The position numbers and the translations under genes are program-made. The notes beneath the pieces are model-generated. The model saw nothing but the letters and a program-made list of their open reading frames with translations, made no database searches and was not told the DNA's origin. Of a DNA stretch of 40,862 nucleotides, positions 8,209-16,583 are shown one piece after another (position 1 is the first letter of the stretch; each line of letters starts with the position of its first letter). Origin of the DNA: Candidatus Krumholzibacteriia bacterium (GTDB lineage: Bacteria > Krumholzibacteriota > Krumholzibacteriia > LZORAL124-64-63); the NCBI GenBank assembly GCA_023270185.1, contig JAGLCY010000096.1, forward strand, positions 1 through 40,862, written 5' to 3'.

Positions 8209-11200
8209 TTCAATTCCCCCTTTGACGGGTTCGAGTCGACAGATTCATCCATGGCGGTTTTCCTGCGTTTGCCGAGGAACGAGTAGATCAGCACATAAAA
8301 AAGAGGCGCAAAGAAGATGACCAGGAAAGTGGACGTGATCATGCCTCCCATCACGCCAGTACCGATCGCCTTTTGGGCACCGGAACCGGCCCCGTTCGCA
8401 ATAGCGAGTGGCAGCACACCAAACCCGAAGGCCAGGGAAGTCATGATGATCGGGCGCAACCGCAACCGGGCGCCTTCGAGCGTGGCTTCAATCAACTCCA
8501 TACCCTCATCCACTTTGCCACTGGCGAATTGAATGATAAGAATGGCGTTTTTCGTAGTCAGGCCGAGCACAGTGAGGAGCCCGATCTGGAAGTACACATC
8601 ATTCGGATAAGCCCTCATACTTGTGGCGATCACACTACCGATGACGCCCAGAGGCATGGTCATCAGAACTGCGATGGGAATTGGCCAGCTTTCATATAGG
8701 GCAGCCAGGACCAGAAACACTACGAAGATGGAAAACGCATACAGCAGGCCGGTTGAGGACGAAGCCATGCGCTCCTGGTAGGACAGTCCAGTCCAGTCGT
8801 AGGCAATGCCCTTGGGCAACTTGGAAGTAAGTTCCTCCATGGCCTGCATTGCGTCACCGGAACTCTTGCCCGGTGCGGGCTCGCCCCAGAGGTTCATGGC
8901 TGGGAATCCGTTGTAACGTTCCAGCAGGGGCGATCCGGATTCCCAGTGTCCGGAAGCCAGAGAGGACAACGGTACCATCTGGCCCACCGTATTTCGTACA
9001 AAAAGCTTGTTCAGATCCTTGGGCAGCATTCGGTCACTGGCATCGGCCTGAACAAAGACCTTCTTAACCCGCCCGTTCTGGATGAAGTCGTTCACGTACG
9101 CGCTGCCGAAGGCGGCGGCGATGGTGTTGTGGATGGAGGTGATGGGAACACCCTGCGCACCGGCCTTGTCCCAGTCCACATCAACTATATATTCGGCGAC
9201 ATCCTCCATTCCGTTGGGACGAACCCGGACAAGTCGCGGATCCTGGGCTGCCATACCCAGTAACTGGTTGCGGGCCGCCATCAGGGCATCGTGGCCCAGA
9301 CCACCGCGGTCCTGTAGTTGGAAATCGAAGCCAGAGGCATTGCCCAATTCGACCACCGCTGGCGGCGGAAAGGCGAAGACCATGGCCGAGTTGATCTGGG
9401 AACAAAACCCCATAGTCCGGCCGGCTACCGCGTCCACTTTGAGATTGCGATCGTGGCGAAGGTCCCAGTCCTTGAGCTTGGCGAACCCCATGCCCATATT
9501 CTGAGCCTGGCCACTGAAACTCATACCGGAAACGTCCAGAAACGATTCCACGGCATCGGATTCATGGGTCAGCAGGTACTCCCTGACCTGGCCCATCACT
9601 TCTTCGGTTTGCTCCAGGGTGGAACCTGAAGGCAGGATGGCCTGGACCATCAGCATCCCCTGGTCTTCATCAGGGAGGTAGCCGGTAGGCATTCGCATAT
9701 ATAGGAACCCCATGGCGACCACAATTATCAGATACACTACCAGCGAAACCATACGGTGCTGCAGAGTCCGCCTCGTTAGGTTCACATAATGACCCCGGAA
9801 ACTGTAGAAGCTGCGGTCGAACCAACGAAAGAAGGGGCGGAAGATCGGCAACACTTGATCCGAAGGTTGGTGTCCCGCCGGCACCGGCCTGAGCAGGGCG
9901 ACGCAAAGGACCGGGGTCAGGACCAGAGCAACAACTACTGAAAGCATCATGGAGGCCGCAATCGTCACCGAGAACTGCCGATATATGATGCCCGTGGAAC
10001 CTGGGAAGAAGGCCATGGGGCCGAAGACCGCAGCCAGCACCAAGCCGATGCCAATCAGGGCACTCGAAATCTCGTCCATGGACTTACTGGCCGCCTCCTT
10101 CGCCGGAATCCCTTCTTCGGTCATAAGCCGTTCCACATTTTCGACAACCACGATGGCATCGTCAACGAGCAGGCCGATGGCCAGCACCATGGCGAACATG
10201 GTCAACATGTTGATGGAGTAGCCGAACAACCCCAGGACACCGAAGGTACCCAGGATCACCACGGGCACAGCGATTGTCGGAATCATGGTTGCCCGGATGT
10301 TGCCCATGAACAGATACATGACCAGGAACACCAGCAGAATGGCGATCAGGAGTGTCTTGACCACCTCTTCGATGGCAACCTCGGTAAATGGTGTCGTCTC
10401 GTAGGGGTACGTCACTTCCATGCCTGGAGGGAAGTTCATACTCAGCTGTTCCATGGCGTGCTTGACGGCTTCGGCCGCGTCCAGGGCATTCGCTCCTGCG
10501 GCCTGACGGATTGCCAGGGCTGCCGCAGGATGGTCATTGTTTTTGGCGAGCACATCGTAACGCTCAGAGCCAATGGCGGTCTCACCGATATCACTGATTC
10601 TGACCGTGGATCCGTCGGGGTTGGTGCGGATGGGAATTGCCGCAAATTCTTCCGGGGTCTGCAACAGGTGCTGAACAATAATGGAGGCATTTAGACGCTG
10701 GCCTTCTTTGGCGGGCGTGCCGCCGAATTGTCCGGCGGAAATTTCCACGTTGTAGACCCGGAGGGCCATGACGACATCTTCAAACGTGAGGTTGAATTTG
10801 GTCAGCTTGTCGGGGTCAACCCAGACTCGCATGGCGTACTGGGTCCCGAAACTCTCGACCTCACCCACACCCGGTACCCGGGCCAGAACTTTTTCAACAT
10901 TCGACTGGGCGTAATCCCGTAGGGCATCTCCGTCCAGGCTGCCATCCGGTGATGTCAGTGCCATGATCATCAGGTAGTTCCTTGTTGACTTGCTAACCTT
11001 GACTCCCTGACGTTGCACAACATCCGGCAGGCTGGCCATGGCCAACTGGAGCTTGTTCTGGACCTTGGCCCAGGCGAGATCTGGATCGGTCCCGGGAGCA
11101 AAGGTCAGCCCCAAGCGGGACAATCCCGATGAGGAGCTCTTGCCGGAGATGTACAGCATATCGTCAAAACCGGTCATCTTCTGCTCGATGATCTGGGTGA

Positions 11201-11384
11201 TGGTGTTTTCAACGGTTTCGGCAGAAGCGCCGGGATAGAACGACTCGATGGCGATGGACGGTGGCGCAATGGGTGGGTACTGGGAAACAGACATACTGTA
11301 GATGGCCAGACCGCCGGCTGCCATCAACGCTATGGCGACAACCCAGGCGAACACTGGTCGCTGTAGGAAGAATCTTGAAAGCAT
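8205..11384 (-). CDS. RND multidrug efflux pump, HAE1 (AcrB/MexB) family
   Basis: A full-length (1059-residue) proton-driven drug/hydrophobe exporter of the inner membrane. It begins MLSRFFLQRPVFAWVVAIAL and has the expected two six-helix repeats with large periplasmic loops. The proton-relay aspartate pair is present in GLLVDDAIVVVENVERLM. Other family blocks include RMPTGYLPDEDQGMLMVQ and LTVLGLTTKNAILIIQFA. A strong ribosome-binding site (GGGAGG) precedes ATG 11384, 12 nt after the membrane-fusion gene. With its neighbours it makes a complete tripartite pump. Confidence 0.97.
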   Translation of the reverse strand: MLSRFFLQRPVFAWVVAIALMAAGGLAIYSMSVSQYPPIAPPSIAIESFYPGASAETVENTITQIIEQKMTGFDDMLYISGKSSSSGLSRLGLTFAPGTDPDLAWAKVQNKLQLAMASLPDVVQRQGVKVSKSTRNYLMIMALTSPDGSLDGDALRDYAQSNVEKVLARVPGVGEVESFGTQYAMRVWVDPDKLTKFNLTFEDVVMALRVYNVEISAGQFGGTPAKEGQRLNASIIVQHLLQTPEEFAAIPIRTNPDGSTVRISDIGETAIGSERYDVLAKNNDHPAAALAIRQAAGANALDAAEAVKHAMEQLSMNFPPGMEVTYPYETTPFTEVAIEEVVKTLLIAILLVFLVMYLFMGNIRATMIPTIAVPVVILGTFGVLGLFGYSINMLTMFAMVLAIGLLVDDAIVVVENVERLMTEEGIPAKEAASKSMDEISSALIGIGLVLAAVFGPMAFFPGSTGIIYRQFSVTIAASMMLSVVVALVLTPVLCVALLRPVPAGHQPSDQVLPIFRPFFRWFDRSFYSFRGHYVNLTRRTLQHRMVSLVVYLIIVVAMGFLYMRMPTGYLPDEDQGMLMVQAILPSGSTLEQTEEVMGQVREYLLTHESDAVESFLDVSGMSFSGQAQNMGMGFAKLKDWDLRHDRNLKVDAVAGRTMGFCSQINSAMVFAFPPPAVVELGNASGFDFQLQDRGGLGHDALMAARNQLLGMAAQDPRLVRVRPNGMEDVAEYIVDVDWDKAGAQGVPITSIHNTIAAAFGSAYVNDFIQNGRVKKVFVQADASDRMLPKDLNKLFVRNTVGQMVPLSSLASGHWESGSPLLERYNGFPAMNLWGEPAPGKSSGDAMQAMEELTSKLPKGIAYDWTGLSYQERMASSSTGLLYAFSIFVVFLVLAALYESWPIPIAVLMTMPLGVIGSVIATSMRAYPNDVYFQIGLLTVLGLTTKNAILIIQFASGKVDEGMELIEATLEGARLRLRPIIMTSLAFGFGVLPLAIANGAGSGAQKAIGTGVMGGMITSTFLVIFFAPLFYVLIYSFLGKRRKTAMDESVDSNPSKGELK

Positions 11385-11396
11385 TTTGATCCTCCC

Positions 11397-12596
11397 TTAT
11401 TCCGGTTGAGCTGTGTTGGGAGTGGATTGTTTATCGCGCCCACCATTGGATCCTGCCGAGGGACCACCAGGAGCGCCACCATGCCCGGCGCCCGGATCAA
11501 AAGGAACGACCTGGATCGGCGTACCTGGGCGTCGCAGGCTCTGCAGCCCCTCGACGATCAACTGGTCTCCGGCGGCCAAACCTTCAGTCACCAGCCATTT
11601 GTCACCAATAGCACGGTCCAGAACGAGTTCCCGGATCTGGGTCTGGCCCTCCGCGTCGACAATCCAGGCAAACGGATCTCCTTTGGAATCGCGAGAAACA
11701 CCCTGCTGTGGGACCAAGATGGCGTTCTCACTGACCCCCTCGTTTACTAGCGCACGGACGAACATCTGCGGCAAGAGCGTTCCGTTCGGATTGGGGAAAA
11801 CCGCCCGCAGAATGACCGAACCGGTTGTTGGATTCACCGAGATATCCCGGAACTGAAGGGTGCCCTCCAAGGGGTAAACCACGCCATCTTCTTCGACCAA
11901 CCGCACGATGTTCTGTCCGGTGCCGGACTGGTTGAGGGTGCCCCCGGCAAGTTCGCGTCTCAGGCGCTGTACTTCGGCGGTTGACTGGGGGATGTCCACA
12001 TACATGGGATCAAGTTGTTGAATGGTCGCCAAATACACGGGTTGGTAAGCTGTGACAATGGCGCCTTCGGTCACATTGGATCGTCCTATCCGACCAGAAA
12101 TGGGTGCGGTGAGATTTGTGTAGTCAAGGTTGATGCGGGCAGCCTTCACTTGGGCTTGCCAGGATTTTACGCCCGCCACGGCGTCATCATAGTCCTGCTG
12201 GCTGACAGCATGGTCCGGCAGCAGGTCCTCAAATCGGTCCTTACGTAACTGGATCGCCGCGAGATTAGCCTCCGCATTATCAAGCGCCACTTGATAGGGT
12301 GCGGGATCTATCAGGTACAGGGTTTGGCCCTTTTCTACTTGCGACCCCTCTTCGAACAAACGCTCCAGGATAATCCCGTTCACCTGGGGACGGATTTCCG
12401 CAATGCGGTAGGGGACCGTGCGGCCTGTCATTTCGTTAGTCAGGGTGAGGTTTTGGGTCCCCACCGTCACCACTGAGACCACAGGCTCTCGCGACTGCGG
12501 AGGAGCCTCGCCCTTATCGCATCCCGCGAGCAGCAGGATGCCTGCAATGGCGAATGGAATCACTTTTTTGACGAGCACCTTTGCACAGGTTTGCAT
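11397..12596 (-). CDS. RND periplasmic membrane-fusion protein (AcrA/MexA type lipoprotein)
   Basis: The adaptor of the tripartite pump. A lipoprotein signal ends in LLLAGC. It is followed by the family blocks RPQVNGIILERLFEEGSQVE and LYLIDPAPYQ, a helical hairpin, APISGRIGRSNVTEGAIVTA, and a C-terminal domain with LVPQQGVSRDSKGDPFAWIV. The start is placed at ATG 12596 because GGAAGG lies seven bases upstream and the signal peptide then begins directly. The track start (12620) adds eight residues overlapping the TetR remnant. The C-terminus is glycine-rich and low in complexity. Confidence 0.95.
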   Translation of the reverse strand: MQTCAKVLVKKVIPFAIAGILLLAGCDKGEAPPQSREPVVSVVTVGTQNLTLTNEMTGRTVPYRIAEIRPQVNGIILERLFEEGSQVEKGQTLYLIDPAPYQVALDNAEANLAAIQLRKDRFEDLLPDHAVSQQDYDDAVAGVKSWQAQVKAARINLDYTNLTAPISGRIGRSNVTEGAIVTAYQPVYLATIQQLDPMYVDIPQSTAEVQRLRRELAGGTLNQSGTGQNIVRLVEEDGVVYPLEGTLQFRDISVNPTTGSVILRAVFPNPNGTLLPQMFVRALVNEGVSENAILVPQQGVSRDSKGDPFAWIVDAEGQTQIRELVLDRAIGDKWLVTEGLAAGDQLIVEGLQSLRRPGTPIQVVPFDPGAGHGGAPGGPSAGSNGGRDKQSTPNTAQPE

Positions 12597-12616
12597 GGAA
12601 AATCCTTCCGATGGGC

Positions 12617-13102
12617 TCACAGACCCGAAACGGTTATCAAAGTCATGAATCCAAATATTCTTTTGAATAATATATTTAAAAGAATATCTGGATCCTGTGG
12701 ATGGGACCTGGTTTCCGGGTCCTCTAGACAGCCAAGAAGAATGGTGGTGGTAAGGCTATTGACGGTAATAGCCAAAAAGTATGGATTGGCAATTTTGTTG
12801 AAGCGTTTGCGCTTGATACTCTCAGCGAAAACCTTGGTGGGGTTTTTTATGAATTCGGCATGCCGAACTCTGATCTCGCCATCAAGGCCTGCCTTGAAAT
12901 TGAAGCCGGCTCCGCTCGTTTCCTGGAAATAGAGTCGGACGATCTCCAGGTTTTCACAAAAGACAGCCGCCTTGTCAGCTACCTGTTGCATGGTCACACG
13001 GTGGAATCCGTATTCCGAAAACAAACACAAGGCAGCATCCGGAATCTCCTGGTGATTCCTTAGCTGGTCTCTTTCCTTACGTGTAGGTTCTTTCTTGAGC
13101 AT
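12617..13102 (-). pseudogene. TetR regulator with deleted DNA-recognition part
   Basis: The reading frame is open but the protein is missing a piece. The N-terminus IPDAALCLFSEYGFHRVTMQ and QVADKA is the first half of a TetR helix-turn-helix. It runs straight into ENLEIVRLYFQETSGAGFNF, a stretch that in homologues belongs to the middle of the ligand domain. The recognition helix (the usual G-x-L-Y-x-Y-F block) and roughly 50-60 following residues are absent. The rest (KAGLDGEIRVRHAEFIKNP to DPDILLNILFKRI) looks normal. The start is taken at ATG 13102. Its position directly before the pump genes suggests it was their local repressor, now probably unable to bind DNA. Confidence 0.65.
12651..12691. 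promoter_or_regulatory. 14-bp inverted repeat ahead of the pump operon
   Basis: CCAAATATTCTTTT and AAAAGAATATCTGG pair with one mismatch around a 13-nt AT-rich spacer. The repeat lies 55-95 nt upstream of the membrane-fusion start, inside the end of the TetR remnant. It could be the operator or promoter region of the pump operon. No convincing -35/-10 pair was fixed. Confidence 0.4.
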
Positions 13103-13169
13103 GATCGATTCTTTCTCAATAATGAGGCTTATGTCGTAAAACGAATTTAACATCATTATATGAAGCTAG

Positions 13170-13185
13170 ATTCATTATAATGAAT
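13170..13185. promoter_or_regulatory. 16-bp perfect palindrome, TetR operator candidate
   Basis: ATTCATTATAATGAAT is a perfect palindrome in the divergent region between the TetR remnant and the intact TetR gene. Its size and symmetry fit TetR-family operators. It may serve the plus-strand regulator and the minus-strand pump operon. Confidence 0.5.
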
Positions 13186-13285
13186 AAAAATCTATCTGTC
13201 CAGAAAATTATTGGCAGTACTTGAGGCTAGTTTTAGGCTGATATGGTGGGTCAGGCAAAGAGCCTGTAATCAAGGTAAAGCCTTA

Positions 13286-13314
13286 TTGACGTAACCCCCA
13301 ATTGTGGTTAATTT
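13286..13314 (+). promoter_or_regulatory. Promoter candidate for the intact TetR gene
   Basis: TTGACG, a 17-nt spacer, then TAATTT, located about 75 nt before the chosen ATG. This fits a housekeeping-type promoter. Confidence 0.45.
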
Positions 13315-13387
13315 AAGGGTGGTGTTGATGTGTTCATTTTATGACGCCGTCTTCGTATCCCATCTCGAACTTTCCTTGGAGCCATCG

Positions 13388-14032
13388 ATGAAAGACAACA
13401 GCCCAATTAATTCGAAGCAGTCCCAACGCAAGGCCAAAGCACGGGCCTCGGACCGACGGGACATCCTGAATGCCGCTTCCAAGCTGTTTGCCGCCAAGGG
13501 TATTGAACAAACTACGATGACGGAAATTGCTGATGAATCCGGCTTTTCCGTCGGGAAGATTTACAAGTTTTTCCCAAGCAAGAAAAGTCTGTTTCTGGAA
13601 ATCGTTGGTTCTTTTCTTGAGTATCTTCAAAATTCATCATTGGAAGCAAATGATCCGGCTCTTCCTCCCTTGCAGCGACTTCAAAATGTCTTACAAGCTG
13701 CCATTGATGTGGCTAATTCCGATCCGGATCGGGTCCTTATCCATTTACGCGAAAGTCCTTCACTTTTTGCAGAACTTAAGATTCACTATCAGGACATTTA
13801 TGTCATGAATAATAGCCAAATTCTTGCTGAAGCGATGGAAGCAGGTCAATTGAAACCGCACGATTCCCAACTTCTGGCGATTATGCTAGTCGGTGCTGTT
13901 GATTCTCTATTTTCCCATTTGGCAACATCAAGCAGGGAACCCTTTTCCGACATCCCTCGACTTGTATTTGATCACTTGATTTCTCCCCTGGTGGTAGATT
14001 CCAATTTTGTCGACAAAAAGCCAACTCAATGA
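13388..14032 (+). CDS. TetR/AcrR family regulator (intact)
   Basis: A 214-residue regulator. The helix-turn-helix is complete: ILNAASKLFAAKGIEQTTMT, then EIADESGFSVGKIYKFFPSK and KSLFLEIV. A helical ligand domain follows. The start is put at ATG 13388, with GGAG seven bases upstream, just before a basic leader (MKDNSPINSKQSQRKAKARA). The track start adds 28 unlikely residues. It is divergent from the pump operon and is the best candidate for its present regulator, replacing the damaged TetR copy. The inducer is unknown. Confidence 0.88.
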   Translation: MKDNSPINSKQSQRKAKARASDRRDILNAASKLFAAKGIEQTTMTEIADESGFSVGKIYKFFPSKKSLFLEIVGSFLEYLQNSSLEANDPALPPLQRLQNVLQAAIDVANSDPDRVLIHLRESPSLFAELKIHYQDIYVMNNSQILAEAMEAGQLKPHDSQLLAIMLVGAVDSLFSHLATSSREPFSDIPRLVFDHLISPLVVDSNFVDKKPTQ

Positions 14033-14310
14033 GTGACAATCAATTCATTCATTTAAACACTTCGTTAGACGGTTCTTCCATGGCCGGAGTGAGTGCAATC
14101 TTAGATCCGAAATGATAGTGAATCGCCGCATGCTGTTCGCTTGTGTATCGAACTTCTTGGTTTTAAGACAGTTCATCTGCAAATAGGACATTGAATCCTT
14201 GCCATGAATTCCGACATCCACTATTTTAGGTCACTAAGTTTCCGAAGAGTTCGATAAGGGTATCGATCGGGGAGCCAGTCTATTTTCAGCGGAATTTTTG
14301 CTCATTTTCG

Positions 14311-14334
14311 GCAGGCCAGACGGTCTGCTTTTTT
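14311..14334 (+). terminator. Rho-independent terminator
   Basis: GCAGGCC and GGTCTGC pair over seven positions (one G-T) around AGAC, followed by six T. It lies 280 nt beyond the TetR stop, so it may end a longer TetR transcript or an unseen small RNA. Confidence 0.6.
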
Positions 14335-14420
14335 GTGCGTATAAGTGGTTGGAATAAAAGGGTTAGCGGGGATGGAAAACAAGGTGCCCAGTTCTCTTAG
14401 ATTCCTCGGTTAACAGACTT

Positions 14421-14489
14421 GCCCAAATCAGCCTCCAAATTGATCTCAAACTCTCAGAAACCGTGTGATATACTGTTTTCGGTTAACAG
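14421..14489 (+). repeat. 69-bp dispersed element, copy A
   Basis: Shares TTGATCTC, TCTCAGAAACCGTG and a terminal GGTTAACAG with copies B (16253), C (19020) and D (19696). The closest match is copy D. It lies about 310 nt upstream of the beta-helix gene and contains TATACT, a possible -10 box. Confidence 0.6.
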
Positions 14490-14700
14490 GAGGCACACTC
14501 CTCGTGGGCTAGTTGATATTGCTGACGAAATCGAATCTTTGAACGGCCCAGGCAACGTGTATTTGGTTCCCTGAATTTGACGCCAGTAGCTTGATCGGAG
14601 AACCAAGTGGAAGATCTTGCCCCGTTTGAACCGGGGCGGCTTCTACGGCCCATCTGATATCCCGGACCGTCAACTATTCGTTTTTTTGATGAGGAGAAAT

Positions 14701-14739
14701 ATGAAAGGCCGGAATAAAGTCACAGCAGAAGAACAATGA
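14701..14739 (+). CDS. Possible 12-residue leader peptide
   Basis: ATG with GAGGAG placed ideally upstream opens a short frame (MKGRNKVTAEEQ) that stops just before the GC-rich hairpin at 14743. It is too short for the ORF track. It could be a leader peptide of the beta-helix gene or a gene remnant; coding is unproven. Confidence 0.25.
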   Translation: MKGRNKVTAEEQ

Positions 14740-14742
14740 AGG

Positions 14743-14761
14743 CCCCCGGCTATGCCGGGGG
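14743..14761 (+). terminator. GC-rich hairpin before the beta-helix gene
   Basis: CCCCCGGC-TAT-GCCGGGGG forms a perfect 8-bp stem. No T-run follows, so it may be an attenuator-like or mRNA-stabilising hairpin, or a REP-type palindrome, rather than a true terminator. Confidence 0.45.
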
Positions 14762-14802
14762 ATGATTAATTCTATTTCGAATCGCGACAAGAGGTGATTG
14801 TG

Positions 14803-16017
14803 ATGCGGTCTTCTACGGTTGTCGTTCTAGTCCTTTTGGTGCTGGGTAATGTCGGCCCCGCGGCTTCCCGTGAATGGCATGTCCCGAATCAAGTCTCCAC
14901 AATTGCAGCCGCAATTGACTCTGCGGCGGTGGGAGATTCCGTAGTCATCGCATGTGGTACCTACATGGAGCATGACCTGGTAGTAAAAAGCGGGATCACC
15001 ATTCGCAGTGAAACGGGTTTGCCGGACTGCGTGACGATCGATGCCCAGCAATTGGGCTCGAATCTCCTCTGCGACGCCCTGGACGGGACGACGGTCATTT
15101 CGGGGATCAGGCTGCTGGCCGGGGAAGCAGGGAACTCGGGAGGAATTATTCAGTGTACAGGCGGGAGCAGTCCATACTTTGAAAGGTGCATTTTTGAAAG
15201 GGGTGTGGCTGACCTCAGTGGCGGTGGAGTGTATTGCTTAAACTCCACCCCTAATTTCGTCGATTGCCAATTCCTTGGCAATAGTGTCAACGCGGGGAAC
15301 GGAGGAGCATTGGCCGCGTTTGGTTCGTCTCCTGTACTGACGGGATGCCTTTTCAGGGGAAACGGGAGCCAGGGCGACGGCGGTGGAATGAATATTGAAG
15401 GTGGAGTGTTGAGTTTGAATAACTGCACCTTCGAAGAGAACAACGCTTCAAACTACGGGGGTGGACTACGTTCCATAGATTGTGGAGGAGAGATCACGGA
15501 CTGTCGGTTTCAAGGTAATATTGCTGGCTCGGGCGGCGGCGGAGCCTTGATCAATTGGGGCGATGTTGTTCTTCTCAATTCATCTTTCGAAGGGAATCAG
15601 GCGGCAGGCTTATGGGGCGGCGGTCTTCAAACTGGTGGCGGGGTAGCCCATACAGTCCAAGCGGACAACTGCATATTTACTGCGAATTCAACTCCCGAAG
15701 GAGGGGGGATCATGGGAGGCAGCAATTTGATCCTCCGATATTGCGGCATTAGTGAGAACGTGGCCAGTAATTATGGTGGAGGGATCAAGTTCAATGGAGG
15801 AATTCACCTGGAGGTTGAGTACTCCACCATATTGGGAAACATTGCTCCAGATGTTGCCGATGGTTTGATCCATTGGAACGGCACGGCAACTTTGAGGTGC
15901 TGTGAAATTGAGACTTCCGCTTGGCACGATTTGGCTGTCATCACCATCGATAATGAGGATTGTCAGGTTGCTGTGGAACGCTCTTCATGGGGATCGTTGA
16001 AGTCTCTGTTCCGATAG
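14803..16017 (+). CDS. Secreted right-handed beta-helix repeat protein
   Basis: A 404-residue exported protein. A signal peptide (MRSSTVVVLVLLVLGNVGPA) is followed by VSTIAAAIDSAAVGDSVVIA and GTYMEHDLVVKSGITIRSE, the usual opening of pectate-lyase-like/DUF1565 beta-helices. Many rungs follow with the recurring patterns C-x-F-x-x-N and GGG (for example GCLFRGNGSQGDGGGMNIEG and YGGGIKFNGG). No catalytic site is evident, so it is probably a surface protein. It ends in WGSLKSLFR, an ending shared with the unrelated secreted protein at 36427. The start is taken at ATG 14803 because AGAGGTG lies at the right distance; the track's GTG 14794 is inside that site. Confidence 0.85.
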   Translation: MRSSTVVVLVLLVLGNVGPAASREWHVPNQVSTIAAAIDSAAVGDSVVIACGTYMEHDLVVKSGITIRSETGLPDCVTIDAQQLGSNLLCDALDGTTVISGIRLLAGEAGNSGGIIQCTGGSSPYFERCIFERGVADLSGGGVYCLNSTPNFVDCQFLGNSVNAGNGGALAAFGSSPVLTGCLFRGNGSQGDGGGMNIEGGVLSLNNCTFEENNASNYGGGLRSIDCGGEITDCRFQGNIAGSGGGGALINWGDVVLLNSSFEGNQAAGLWGGGLQTGGGVAHTVQADNCIFTANSTPEGGGIMGGSNLILRYCGISENVASNYGGGIKFNGGIHLEVEYSTILGNIAPDVADGLIHWNGTATLRCCEIETSAWHDLAVITIDNEDCQVAVERSSWGSLKSLFR

Positions 16018-16053
16018 TGAACTTTCCTTCCTTTTCCGATATCTCGAATGTGC
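16018..16053. repeat. Short dispersed motif, copy 1
   Basis: TGAACTT...CCTT...TTCC..GATATCTCGA.TGTGC recurs at 23309-23342 with a few mismatches and small gaps. Both copies lie in intergenic DNA shortly after plus-strand genes. Confidence 0.45.
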
Positions 16054-16117
16054 CTAATATCGAGCCGGGACTATGTGAGGGCCTGCCAAAATTCTTAGAA
16101 AAAATTCACGAATAGCG

Positions 16118-16142
16118 TCCTACCCGAGGAGCCAATTCTTAT
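16118..16142. repeat. 25-bp direct repeat, copy 2
   Basis: Identical to 7-31. Read on the minus strand it again encodes KNWLLG-stop, the end of the recombinase-like remnant, but no further similarity extends into flanking DNA. It is therefore either a duplicated attachment-site-like sequence or the last scrap of a second copy. Confidence 0.8.
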
Positions 16143-16252
16143 AAGTAACATAACAACAACAAGTTAAGTCAGGCCGGTTCACGTGGGTCGGGGGGCGCCG
16201 GCCGGGGGCGCCAACTCATAGTTGGTTTTCCCCTAACTAACAAAATATCTGA

Positions 16253-16320
16253 GCCCGATGTCCCCCATATCTCTCTGATAATCTCAGATATTGTGTCCGT
16301 TCTTGTCTTGCGGTTAACAG
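16253..16320 (+). repeat. 69-bp dispersed element, copy B
   Basis: Begins GCCC, carries ATCTCAGATATTGTGTCCG and ends CGGTTAACAG. It is closest to copy C. It lies 264 nt upstream of the GT-C-like gene. Confidence 0.5.
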
Positions 16321-16527
16321 CCCATTGGAAGTCCGGATAGACTTTTGGTAGGCACAGGTAAAAGAATTGTTCCTCCGTTCGCGAACTCCACGCTGGCCCT
16401 GCCCATTGTCGAGATAGTCGTTTTCGACAAGCCAACTTTGCCAAGCAAATTCCCAAAGAGAAATCTTGATTCCTGGCAAAAAACAGATCAGTCTCCCAGT
16501 TCCCTAAATGTCGCGATATCAACATGG

Positions 16528-16541
16528 ACAGAATATTCTGT
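16528..16541. promoter_or_regulatory. 14-bp perfect palindrome upstream of the GT-C-like gene
   Basis: ACAGAATATTCTGT lies 43 nt before ATG 16584. It is a possible regulator binding site; no cognate regulator is evident. Confidence 0.3.
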
Positions 16542-16583
16542 AGGCACAGTTTCAGGTTAGGTTAAAGGACAGGTCCGCATTCC

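Larger units (their letters stand above)
14033..14802 (+). other. Intergenic region with terminator, repeat element and mini-ORF
   Basis: No convincing full-length gene is present in this 770-nt stretch. It holds a terminator-like hairpin (14311-14334), 69-bp element copy A (14421-14489), a second TCGGTTAACAG at 14406-14416, a hairpin at 14619-14637 (GCCCCG/CGGGGC), a 12-codon ORF (14701-14739) and a GC-rich hairpin (14743-14761). The first 280 nt show nothing recognisable and may be decayed sequence. Confidence 0.6.
16018..16583 (+). other. Intergenic region with several repeats
   Basis: No believable gene is present; the minus-strand ORFs here have no family features. The region contains a 33-bp motif also found at 23309 (copy here 16018-16053), the 25-bp direct repeat (16118-16142), a hairpin CCAACT-CAT-AGTTGG followed by TTTT (about 16211-16229), element copy B (16253-16320) and a palindrome (16528-16541). 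Confidence 0.6.

Noticed and set aside
16169-16525. Minus-strand ORFs between the beta-helix and GT-C-like genes
   Set aside because: Two overlapping frames have no family similarity, and the region is occupied by repeats and hairpins.
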